From: Eubacteriales bacterium
GTDB taxonomy: Bacteria; Bacillota_A; Clostridia; Christensenellales; Aristaeellaceae
Reading direction: 5' to 3'
Assembly (NCBI GenBank): GCA_028692205.1
Contig: JAQUXV010000029.1
Coordinates: 1 to 13,988, forward strand
Length of the DNA: 13,988 nucleotides
This document shows positions 1-6,677 of this stretch, one piece after another. A program made the translations under genes and the position numbers. Numbering within the stretch: the first letter of the stretch is position 1; each line of letters begins with the position of its first letter. The notes beneath the pieces are model-generated. The model did no database searches and was not told the origin of the DNA. It was given only the letters and a program-made list of their open reading frames with translations.

Positions 1-767
1 ATTTGTTTTTCCAGATGACGAAGAACGATCAGACTTTCTTTTTCGTTTGCCGGGTAAACATCCATTCCCGTGATAATCCCGTGTTTACTGTCCACAGTAG
101 TCTCAGCCAAATAACCGACGCCATGCTTTGTCCCATGATTCATATATCCGCAATCGGGATCTGTGGTGCTTGTGGTGCGTGTCTTTGCAATTTCCTTGGG
201 CAACGGCGCTTTAAATCCGGGTTGCTGCGTAAATTCCGCATCCAGATCATTTAGGTAGCTCTGCATGCTGAGTTCAACCCTGGTTTCGACATCCACCCAA
301 CTATTTTGAGCAACATTCGCCGGGATATAGGTACCATCGGCTACCATTTCATCGCCGTCGACCAGTTTATGGCGAATACACTCCTGCACGATATAAACAA
401 ACACTTTCTCAAAAAGATTGCTTTCTTTCCACCGACTGATGCGGTTCTTTGAGAACGTCGAGTGGTCTGGTATGCTATCTGTGATGTTAAAGCCGCAAAA
501 CCATCGGTAAGCAATGTTCAGGGCAACTTCGTTAACCAGACGCCGTTCGCTTTTAATCCTAAACAAGTACCCGATCAGGAGCATCTTAACAAGGCTCACA
601 GGGTCAATAGACGGACGGCCTGTGTTCGAGTAGGTCGGTTCTAGCAGTTCATAGATGCATTCGAAAGACACGATCCTATTAATTTTCCGAAGAATATGGT
701 TTTTAGGTATAATATCCTCCGGATTGAAGATCAGCATCTCAATCTGACCGCTTTTTCGTCCCATCAT
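1..767 (-). CDS. IS1182-family transposase, N-terminal part (runs off left edge)
   Basis: An uninterrupted minus-strand frame of 255 codons is open to the window edge. It encodes the N-terminal half of a DDE transposase. Residues about 15-110 match the transposase N-terminal domain (DUF772 type), with GRPSIDPVSLVKMLLIGYLF at 50-69 and IPDHSTFSKNR at 99-109. VADGTYIPAN at 142-151 carries the presumed first catalytic Asp (D144). Residues 201-210 (TTDPDCGYMN) and TVDSKHGIIT (224-233) are typical of IS1182-like enzymes; the Asp at 226 may be the second acidic residue. The rest of the catalytic core lies outside the window. The start at 767 has GGAG/GAGG bases just upstream; an in-frame ATG at 782 would add five residues. 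Seen: the frame and motifs. Inferred: IS1182 rather than another IS4/IS5-superfamily group. Activity cannot be judged. Confidence 0.88.
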   Translation of the reverse strand, partial: MMGRKSGQIEMLIFNPEDIIPKNHILRKINRIVSFECIYELLEPTYSNTGRPSIDPVSLVKMLLIGYLFRIKSERRLVNEVALNIAYRWFCGFNITDSIPDHSTFSKNRISRWKESNLFEKVFVYIVQECIRHKLVDGDEMVADGTYIPANVAQNSWVDVETRVELSMQSYLNDLDAEFTQQPGFKAPLPKEIAKTRTTSTTDPDCGYMNHGTKHGVGYLAETTVDSKHGIITGMDVYPANEKESLIVLRHLEKQ

Positions 768-842
768 GTACCTCGTCTCCATGGCTCAATTTTACCATTC
801 TTGGCGCTTTTCATCCACTTTTTCAACAGGTCCTTAATTATA
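1..842 (-). mobile_element. IS1182-like insertion sequence, partial; upstream end not exactly located
   Basis: This is the element carrying the transposase at 1-767. The region just upstream (768-842) should hold its tip and terminal inverted repeat. A stretch at about 803-832, which reads CCTGTTGAAAAAGTGG on the minus strand, is a candidate, but the opposite end is outside the window and no target duplication can be checked. A minus-strand TATAAT at 842-837 could be a -10 box for the transposase; no good -35 is visible. The boundary given is approximate. Confidence 0.5.
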
Positions 843-1105
843 CTGGATCTATAATTGTTATATCACAAGGCGGACAATCCAGCCATACAGGGTGAATGTT
901 TATTCTTAGAAGGTTGCTTCCGGGTAATGCCAGCGCATGTAAAAAACGCTCCTTGTCAGTTTTGGGACGCGAGGGGCACTTCTTTGCAAACCGTCTTTAG
1001 CAGACTGGTTCATATTTTTAGCAGATTACCGGAGACGGGGCATAAACTGCCAAGGGATAAGGTGTTCCTAAGAATGTGCTTTGTGTAATTGTGAATCTGT
1101 GTTTG
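843..1105. other. Non-coding gap between IS element and regulator; possible relic of another IS end
   Basis: No convincing gene is present. A 77-codon frame on the plus strand (855-1088) lacks a ribosome site and resembles no family I know. The only structure seen is a nine-base direct repeat, TTTAGCAGA, at 996-1004 and 1017-1025, spaced 21 bases apart. It lies next to a GTCAGTTTTGGGACGC stretch at about 955-970. Repeats of this kind are common in the subterminal ends of IS21-like elements, so this may be an IS scar. That reading is a low-confidence inference. No clear terminator for the regulator gene is visible here. Confidence 0.3.
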
Positions 1106-1888
1106 CTATAACGATTTGCTGGAGTAACCGAGGTAATGCGATATTTCCCTTGCGGTGGAAACCAGCATGGGCGCATACCGCAAGATATCGGCGTCGCTCA
1201 TCCGCGTAATGGGGGCGGAAATGCTCATGGCATATGCCGGCCTGGAATAACAGTCGAAAATCGGCGCAGCCACGCAGCGTACGCCGGGTTCGTGCTCCTC
1301 GTTATCGGTCGCGTAGCCCAGCGTGCGAATCTTCTCCATCTCAGCTGCCAGCACGTCCCAGGTTGTGATCGTGTTGGGCGTAAAACGCTGGATATCGCTC
1401 GAATCCCAGATGCGGCGGGCCTCATCGGTAGGCAGATTGGCCAGAATCGCCTTGCCCACGCCGGTGTAGTACATTTTACTGCGCATGCCGATGGTGGAGC
1501 TTGTGCGGACGGTGGCGGAAGAAGCGTCAATTTTCGCCAGATAGACCACATCCTCTCCATCCCGCTTCACAAGATGGATGATCTCCTGCGTAATATCGGC
1601 CAGATGTTCATAATAAGGGCGTGCAATTGTCATAATGTTTAAGACGTCGATTGCACGGCTTCCGACCTCGAACATTCTTATGGTTAACTGGTAACGGCCC
1701 ATGTCTGGCTCTTTGACGACGTATCCCCGTTCGATCAGGGACAGGAGCAGACGGTGGACCGTGCTTTTCGGCAGGTTTACAGGAAGGGCGATATCAGAAA
1801 GCAGCAACCCGCGCGGGTAGGAGGACAGTAACTCTATGATGTCAAATACGCGATCAATTGATTGAACAGGATTTGCCCGTTCTGCCAT
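1106..1888 (-). CDS. IclR-family transcriptional regulator
   Basis: A 260-residue protein with the standard two-domain IclR layout and length. The N-terminal winged helix-turn-helix (about 8-70) contains the recognition helix LPKSTVHRLLLSL at 39-51. The C-terminal effector-binding domain (about 85-255) contains YYTGVGKAILANLP at 140-153 and EPGVRCVAAPIFD at 200-212, both typical of the family. The start at 1888 is chosen because GGAGG lies eight bases upstream (1901-1897); in-frame ATGs at 1912 and 1933 lack such a site. It is divergent from the sugar operon starting at 2200 and shares its promoter region, so it very likely controls that operon and itself. Many IclR relatives beside KDG kinase/KDPG aldolase genes (KdgR type) respond to 2-keto-3-deoxy sugar acids or related intermediates. 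That ligand is an inference here. No DNA-binding residue looks missing. Confidence 0.93.
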   Translation of the reverse strand: MAERANPVQSIDRVFDIIELLSSYPRGLLLSDIALPVNLPKSTVHRLLLSLIERGYVVKEPDMGRYQLTIRMFEVGSRAIDVLNIMTIARPYYEHLADITQEIIHLVKRDGEDVVYLAKIDASSATVRTSSTIGMRSKMYYTGVGKAILANLPTDEARRIWDSSDIQRFTPNTITTWDVLAAEMEKIRTLGYATDNEEHEPGVRCVAAPIFDCYSRPAYAMSISAPITRMSDADILRYAPMLVSTAREISHYLGYSSKSL

Positions 1889-1926
1889 GCAGATTTCCTC
1901 CAAGCGAAGCATTTCAACTCTTAAAA

Positions 1927-1964
1927 TCCGCAAATATCATATCATATTGCAATGCGGACTGCAA
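1927..1964. promoter_or_regulatory. Candidate operator cluster over the regulator promoter
   Basis: Two overlapping inverted repeats cover the regulator promoter. TTGCA at 1947-1951 pairs with TGCAA at 1960-1964 (8-base centre, 18 bases overall) and overlaps the -35 box. TCCGCA at 1927-1932 pairs with TGCGGA at 1953-1958 and brackets the -10 box. Their position fits autorepression by the IclR protein. Binding is an inference; only the symmetry is seen. Confidence 0.4.
1936..1964 (-). promoter_or_regulatory. Putative promoter of the IclR-family regulator
   Basis: On the minus strand a -35 box TTGCAG (1964-1959) is followed, after 17 bases, by a -10 box TATGAT (1941-1936). This places transcription start near 1930 and gives a leader of about 40 bases before the ribosome site at 1901-1897. 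The spacing is ideal; the boxes are one to two bases off consensus. Confidence 0.6.
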
Positions 1965-2019
1965 ATTCTGCCAGCGGAAAAGTTCAAAGAGAAAAAGGCA
2001 CTTGAGCACCACGAAGGCA

Positions 2020-2045
2020 CGGGGAACATTCCCCGATGTTTTTTT
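2020..2045 (+). promoter_or_regulatory. Perfect palindrome followed by a T run: operator or terminator-like element
   Basis: CGGGGAA at 2020-2026 and TTCCCCG at 2029-2035 form seven-base arms around CA, followed by seven T's (2039-2045). As RNA on the plus strand this is a compact intrinsic-terminator shape with a short loop. However, no plus-strand gene lies upstream, and it sits just 5' of the operon's -35 box. The GGAA...TTCC core resembles the symmetric sites bound by some IclR proteins (E. coli IclR sites have GGAAAT...ATTTCC), so an operator at about -65 is equally plausible. It may also insulate the promoter from upstream readthrough. Confidence 0.5.
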
Positions 2046-2056
2046 CTCCGGAGGGG

Positions 2057-2085
2057 TTGACAGCAAAGTATACTATTGCTATAAT
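2057..2085 (+). promoter_or_regulatory. Consensus sigma-70/sigma-A promoter of the sugar operon
   Basis: TTGACA at 2057-2062 and TATAAT at 2080-2085 are both perfect consensus boxes with the optimal 17-base spacer, so transcription should begin near 2092. That leaves a leader of about 108 bases before the first start codon at 2200. An eight-base perfect palindrome, AGTATACT (2067-2074), lies in the spacer and is a possible repressor site. A promoter this strong must be held off by a repressor; the IclR and GntR proteins encoded here are the candidates. Confidence 0.88.
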
Positions 2086-2199
2086 GTGCATACCACGATA
2101 CGGAATGAAATACCAAAAAAGTGAGTCGCTACAACGGGCAAAGGCAACGCACATATAGAAAAGGGTAAATTGAAACCGAATAAAATGGAGGGTTTCGTA

Positions 2200-2847
2200 A
2201 TGCGCTCGGAAATTATCCAGGAAGTTTACCAACGAAAAATTATAACAATAGTGCGCGGCGTTTATAACGAACAGGCTGTTGCACTGGGCAGGGCACTGCT
2301 TGCGGGCGGGATCGGCATGATCGAGGTCACCTTCGATCAGCAGCACCCCGACCTGTGGGAAAAGACCGCCGCGTCGATCCGCTCGCTCCGGGACGCGTTC
2401 GGGCGGGAAATGGTTGTGGGCGCCGGTACGGTGACATCGGTGGAACTGGTAGAGAAAACATACCAGGCGGGAGGACAGTTTATCGTATCACCGGACACCA
2501 ATCAGGCGGTGATTGCAAAAACCCGGGAACTGGGCATGGTTTCGCTTCCCGGCGCGTTGACGCCTACGGAAGTGATAACGGGCTATAACGCGGGCGCTGA
2601 TTTTGTGAAGGTGTTCCCCTCGGCGCAGCTGGGGCCGGAATACATCCGGGCCATCCGGGCGCCGCTCAACCACATCCCCATGTTGGCCGTCGGCGGTGTA
2701 AACGAAAAGAATGCTGCGGAATTTATCGCAGCCGGCTGCAGCGGGATCGGCGTGGGCGGCAACCTGGTGAATCGCCAGTGGATTGCGGCTGGGGAATTTG
2801 AGAAAATCACTGCGTTGGCGAAGGAATACCTTCGCGCTATCCGATAA
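2200..2847 (+). CDS. KDPG/KHG-type class I aldolase (2-keto-3-deoxy-6-phosphogluconate aldolase family)
   Basis: A 215-residue single-domain TIM barrel, the normal size for the Eda/DgoA family. It should cleave a phosphorylated 2-keto-3-deoxy sugar acid to pyruvate plus a C3 aldehyde phosphate. The Schiff-base lysine is K137 in DFVKVFPSAQLGPEYI (134-149). Glu42 in IEVTF (41-45) matches the catalytic Glu of E. coli Eda, and VGAGTV (73-78) and AVGGV (163-167) line the active site. The KVFPS-LGPEYI and GCSGIGVGG pattern is closer to DgoA (galactonate type) than to Eda. The residue after EVTF is Asp, where Eda has Arg49. The start at 2200 is preferred because GGAGGG lies about seven bases upstream; an in-frame TTG at 2170 has no such site. 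It is the first gene of the operon. Sugar specificity is not readable. Confidence 0.92.
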   Translation: MRSEIIQEVYQRKIITIVRGVYNEQAVALGRALLAGGIGMIEVTFDQQHPDLWEKTAASIRSLRDAFGREMVVGAGTVTSVELVEKTYQAGGQFIVSPDTNQAVIAKTRELGMVSLPGALTPTEVITGYNAGADFVKVFPSAQLGPEYIRAIRAPLNHIPMLAVGGVNEKNAAEFIAAGCSGIGVGGNLVNRQWIAAGEFEKITALAKEYLRAIR

Positions 2848-2870
2848 AGCTAAAGGAGCTAAGCGGTATT

Positions 2871-3902
2871 ATGGACAGAAACGATCAGGGTACTCAATTG
2901 CGAAGGAAACTCAGAGGATTGTTCGTCAGGCAGGAAGTTGGTATTTTTGTTATTTTCATCGTGCTTTGCATTGTCATCAGCATGATGACCAGCAAATTTA
3001 TCAAGCCCCAGAACATCATCAACATTCTCCGGCAGATTTCAATGGTCGGCATTATGTCCGTCGGGCAGGCGATGGTCATCATCATCGCGGGCATCGACCT
3101 TTCCGTGGGCAGCATTCTGGCTTTCAGCTCCTGTACGGTTGCGATGCTGTCGCACAGCATGAACCCCTGGATCGCGATGGCGATCGCTTTGGCCTCGGGC
3201 GCCATGATCGGCTACCTGAACGGAGTCCTCAGCGTGAAAGTCGGCATCGCCCCCTTTATCGCGACCCTGGGCATGATGATGATGACGCGCGGCTTCGCTT
3301 TCCTCATTACGGGCGGTATCCCGGTCAAGTTCAACTATCCCGATTCCGTCGGTTTTTTGGGCGGCGGCGCCTTCCAGATCAACGACACGCTTTCGCTGCC
3401 CATGTCGATTATAATCATGCTGGTCGTCTACGCGCTTGGCATCGTGTTGCTGAGCAAGACGGCTTTCGGACGAAACCTGTATGCGGTGGGCGATAACGAA
3501 CGCTCCTCCAGGCTGTCCGGCATCAACTCCGATCGGATCAAGATCATGGCATACATTGCCTCGGGCCTCATGGCCGCGCTGGCCGGTGTTTTGAATGTCG
3601 GCAACCTGACGACCGCCGAAGCCTCCGCGGGCGACGGCATCGAGGTCAACGTCATCGCGGCCGTTGTGATCGGCGGCGTGAGCATGAGCGGCGGCGAAGG
3701 CTCGGTGGTCGGCATCCTGATCGGCGCGGCGATCATGGGCGTAATCAAGAACTCTTTCATCCTGCTCAATTTCAAGGCGACGTGGCAAACAATTACGATT
3801 GGCTTCCTGATCATCCTTGCGGTTGGCATCGACTGTATCACAAAGAAGTACAAGGCCACGAAAGTGACCAGTATTGTGAATACAGCCGTAAGGCGCTCTT
3901 AG
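2871..3902 (+). CDS. ABC sugar transporter permease (RbsC-like, CUT2 class)
   Basis: A 343-residue, very hydrophobic inner-membrane protein with about ten predicted helices (first near 23-40, last near 306-322). Family landmarks are AGIDLSVGSI (73-82), IAPFIATLGMM (126-136) and NVIAAVVIGGVSMSGGEGS (260-278), the last including the loop that contacts the ATPase. The length matches RbsC/XylH-type permeases of the CUT2 carbohydrate uptake class, which usually work as homodimers; this fits the single permease gene here. It lies 23 bases after the aldolase gene and 30 before the ATPase gene, so the three are surely co-transcribed. AAGGAG at 2852-2857 is about 13 bases from the start, slightly long. 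Substrates of this class are monosaccharides and related polyols; which one is unknown. Confidence 0.94.
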   Translation: MDRNDQGTQLRRKLRGLFVRQEVGIFVIFIVLCIVISMMTSKFIKPQNIINILRQISMVGIMSVGQAMVIIIAGIDLSVGSILAFSSCTVAMLSHSMNPWIAMAIALASGAMIGYLNGVLSVKVGIAPFIATLGMMMMTRGFAFLITGGIPVKFNYPDSVGFLGGGAFQINDTLSLPMSIIIMLVVYALGIVLLSKTAFGRNLYAVGDNERSSRLSGINSDRIKIMAYIASGLMAALAGVLNVGNLTTAEASAGDGIEVNVIAAVVIGGVSMSGGEGSVVGILIGAAIMGVIKNSFILLNFKATWQTITIGFLIILAVGIDCITKKYKATKVTSIVNTAVRRS

Positions 3903-3932
3903 ACCGATGCTGGAAGCGAAGGAAGGCTGAAC

Positions 3933-5465
3933 ATGGGCAACGATGTGATTCTGGAAACGAAAAACGTATCGAAAACCTTTCCGGGCGTGAAGGCGCTTTC
4001 CGATATCAACCTTGCGTTCCGGTGCGGGGAAGTGCATGCGCTGATCGGCGAAAACGGAGCCGGGAAATCGACGCTCCTCAACATCCTCAGCGGGCTGTTC
4101 AAGCCCGACGAAGGATCGCGGATCCTGTACGAGGGTTCGGAGGTCGTCTTTGAAAAAACAGAGGATTCTTCGAAAATCGGCATTGCGATGATCCACCAGG
4201 AGAATTCTCTGGTCCAGCACCTGACCGTCTACGAAAACATTTTTTTGGGGCACTTCATTAAAAAAGGCATGTTTGTAGACAAGCCCGCAATGATGAAGGC
4301 CTCCCGGGAGCTGTTGGACCGGCTGAAGATTTCCCACATCAGCATAACGTCATACCTCAAAGACCTCAGTTCCTCGGAAAAGCAGCTGATTGAAATCGCG
4401 AAGGCGCTCAGCGAGAACCCCGATATCATCTTCATGGACGAACCGACGGCCGCCCTGACCGTGAAGGAAACCGACATCCTGATGAATATCATCCGCGACC
4501 TGAAGCAAAAGGGCGTTGCGATTGTTTTCATCTCGCACCATCTGGAAGAAGTGTTCGAGATTGCAGACGTCTGCTCGGTGCTGCGAGACGGGGAATACAT
4601 CGGCACCTTCCCTGTAAAGGACATTACGATTCCGCAGTTGATTACCATGATGGTCGGCCGCACGCTGGACAGCAACGTTCCCAAGCGCACGGAGGAGGAA
4701 ATCCATCGCAGGGCGCAAACCCGTACAACGGATGTTGTTCTGGAAGCCAAACAGTTTTGCTATAACCGGAAGGTGTGCGACGCGGGCTTTACCCTGCACA
4801 AGGGAGAGATACTCGGCTTTGCCGGCCTTGTGGGATCGGGCCGCACCGAACTGATGGAGTGCGTGTACGGATACAACAGTAACCATACGGGCAATTTATG
4901 GATCGACGGGCAGAAGATACAAATCCGGTCCCCGAAGGATGCGGTGCGGCACGGCATGGGAATGGTGTCGGAAGATCGTAAGCTCAAAGGAATTTTGCAG
5001 CTGCACACCGTGCGGGACAACGTTAACGCGGCCAGCTGGCGCAAGCTCCGAAAAGGCGCTTTCATGTCGCGGAAAATGGAGAATGAAAACGCGGAACGCT
5101 TCATTGGCGATCTCAACGTGAAAACCCCGTCGCAGGAAACCCGCATCAGCACGCTTTCCGGCGGCAACCAGCAGAAAGTGCTTCTGGGAAGGATGCTGTC
5201 CATACGGCCGCGCATCCTGATTCTGGATGAGCCGACGCACGGCATTGATGTTGGCGCCAAAGCGGAGTTCTACAGCATCATCAACCAACTGGCGGCGGAA
5301 GGCATCAGCATCATCCTGATTTCCTCCGAGCTGCCAGAACTGATCAGCCTGAGCCACCGCATCGTCGTTATGTATGAGGGGAGAATACAAGGCTCGCTGG
5401 AGTTTTCCGACTTCGATCAGGAAAACATCATGAATCTGGCATCCGGCGTAACAAAGCAGAGTTAA
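3933..5465 (+). CDS. ABC sugar transporter ATP-binding protein (RbsA-like, two fused ATPase domains)
   Basis: A 510-residue cytoplasmic ATPase with two tandem ABC domains, the usual RbsA/XylG/MglA length. Domain 1 has Walker A GENGAGKST (39-47), a weak signature LSSSEKQ (145-151), Walker B IIFMDEPT (165-172) and the switch histidine in ISHH (200-203). Domain 2 has a degenerate Walker A, GLVGSGRTEL (298-307), without the usual Lys. It keeps a good signature LSGGNQQK (408-415) and Walker B ILILDEPTHGIDVG (428-441). This asymmetry is normal for CUT2 ATPases, where site 2 is often inactive. It powers the neighbouring permease. A 98-base gap separates it from the binding-protein gene downstream. 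Confidence 0.95.
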   Translation: MGNDVILETKNVSKTFPGVKALSDINLAFRCGEVHALIGENGAGKSTLLNILSGLFKPDEGSRILYEGSEVVFEKTEDSSKIGIAMIHQENSLVQHLTVYENIFLGHFIKKGMFVDKPAMMKASRELLDRLKISHISITSYLKDLSSSEKQLIEIAKALSENPDIIFMDEPTAALTVKETDILMNIIRDLKQKGVAIVFISHHLEEVFEIADVCSVLRDGEYIGTFPVKDITIPQLITMMVGRTLDSNVPKRTEEEIHRRAQTRTTDVVLEAKQFCYNRKVCDAGFTLHKGEILGFAGLVGSGRTELMECVYGYNSNHTGNLWIDGQKIQIRSPKDAVRHGMGMVSEDRKLKGILQLHTVRDNVNAASWRKLRKGAFMSRKMENENAERFIGDLNVKTPSQETRISTLSGGNQQKVLLGRMLSIRPRILILDEPTHGIDVGAKAEFYSIINQLAAEGISIILISSELPELISLSHRIVVMYEGRIQGSLEFSDFDQENIMNLASGVTKQS

Positions 5466-5563
5466 CGCGATTTGTGCGCATAGCACTGCTTCTGGCATAT
5501 GTAAAACGGGGCTTTATGGCAGGAGAGGCGAAGCGTTCAAAATAAAAAATGGGAGGTTCTACT

Positions 5564-6571
5564 ATGAAAAAGGTTCTGGCATTAGTAACGGTTCTAGCCC
5601 TTCTTTTCACCGTCACCGCGGCGTTTGCGCAGGAGATCCCGGCACTGCCTGAACAGGGCGATATCGCGGCTGTTGCAGTTTCCGAGGAGCCGATCGAAAT
5701 CAAGTTCCTGTCCTACTCCAACAACCCGTTCTGGGATCAGATCAACGAAGGCCTGGACGCAGCCATCGATTACTTTGGTGCCATGAATTGCACGGTTACG
5801 CCGGTTGACATGGGCAGCGAAGCGGACGGCAAAACGCTTTCCGACTATATCGAGACGCTTATGCTGGACGAGCCGGCCGGCATCGTGTGCTGCCCGATGT
5901 CCGATGGCACGGAAGCGTATGTTGACAAGGCGGTTGCCGCCGGCATCACCGTTGTCACCTATTTGAGCGAATCGACCAACCAGACCGACACCCGTCTTGC
6001 GTTCTCCGGCTCCGACGCCATCGGCGGCGGCCAGGCGGCGGCCCAGGCGATTGCGGACTTCACGGGTGGCGAGGGCACCGTGGGCGTGATCACCGGCTAC
6101 CTCACAATGAACCAGCACGAACAGCGCCGTATGGGCATGACGGACAAGCTTGTGGAACTCTGCCCGGACATCACGATTCTTGAGCCCATCGAAGCTCATG
6201 ACTCCACCTCCGAAACCTATGACGCCGCCGTGAACCTGATTACCGGCTATCCCGACCTGAAGGTGATCTATTGCACCGCTGGTGGCCCCTTCGGCGCTGC
6301 TCAGGCTGTGAAAGACATGGGCAAGACCGGCGAAATCGGCGTTGTGTGCTTTGACTGGGTGCCGGACAACGTGGCGTACGTTGCGAGCGGCGAAATCATC
6401 GCGGCTGTTTCCCAGGATCCCCAGGCGATGGCTTTCAACGCGATTGCCGCCTGCTACAACAAGATCGTGGCGGACGTTAGCCCGGAGAGCACCTTTATCT
6501 GCACGCAGTCCGATATCCTGACCCCCGAGAATCTCTCTGAGAAGCTCCCCGACTACGTGCCGGCGAACTAA
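5564..6571 (+). CDS. Sugar ABC transporter substrate-binding protein (type I periplasmic-binding fold, RbsB-like)
   Basis: A 335-residue exported binding protein. Residues 1-22 form a signal peptide (KK followed by a hydrophobic stretch ending in AAFA) with a likely signal-peptidase I cut between A22 and Q23. There is no lipobox cysteine, which is unusual for a binding protein in a Gram-positive cell. After an acidic, Ala-rich linker (about 23-46), the Peripla_BP_4 domain starts at IEIKFLSYSNNPFWDQINEG. The FSGSDAIGGGQAAAQ segment and the VVCFDWVPDNVAYV segment are typical of the ribose/xylose/inositol-binding family. The start at 5564 is set by GGGAGG seven bases upstream; an ATG 15 bases earlier overlaps that site. 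It supplies the neighbouring permease and ATPase. A strong hairpin follows the gene. The ligand is not predictable from motifs. Confidence 0.94.
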   Translation: MKKVLALVTVLALLFTVTAAFAQEIPALPEQGDIAAVAVSEEPIEIKFLSYSNNPFWDQINEGLDAAIDYFGAMNCTVTPVDMGSEADGKTLSDYIETLMLDEPAGIVCCPMSDGTEAYVDKAVAAGITVVTYLSESTNQTDTRLAFSGSDAIGGGQAAAQAIADFTGGEGTVGVITGYLTMNQHEQRRMGMTDKLVELCPDITILEPIEAHDSTSETYDAAVNLITGYPDLKVIYCTAGGPFGAAQAVKDMGKTGEIGVVCFDWVPDNVAYVASGEIIAAVSQDPQAMAFNAIAACYNKIVADVSPESTFICTQSDILTPENLSEKLPDYVPAN

Positions 6572-6592
6572 CGTACCAACCTTACCGTTTCC

Positions 6593-6624
6593 GCGGGCGG
6601 CGTGTGCTGGCATGCGCCGCTCGC
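6593..6624 (+). other. Strong intercistronic stem-loop behind the binding-protein gene
   Basis: Positions 6593-6606 pair with 6611-6624 over 14 base pairs (three G-U in RNA), closing a CTGG tetraloop. No T run follows, so it is not an intrinsic terminator. Hairpins at this position often protect the 3' end of an abundant binding-protein message or mark an mRNA processing point. That role is inferred. Confidence 0.6.
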
Positions 6625-6677
6625 TGATCCGGTCATACCAACGCGCATCCGGTCCAGCGACCGGGAGGAGTATGAAG

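Noticed and set aside
855..1088. 77-codon plus-strand frame in the left gap
   Set aside because: No ribosome site, no family resemblance, and it runs across probable IS-end debris.
2092..2199. Riboswitch or attenuator in the operon leader
   Set aside because: The roughly 108-base leader shows no strong stem, no T run and no motif of a known riboswitch class.
3039..4337. Long minus-strand open frame (432 codons) opposite the permease and ATPase genes
   Set aside because: It lies entirely opposite two genes with clear family motifs, is rich in His, Arg and Asp as is typical of shadow frames in GC-rich DNA, and matches no family.
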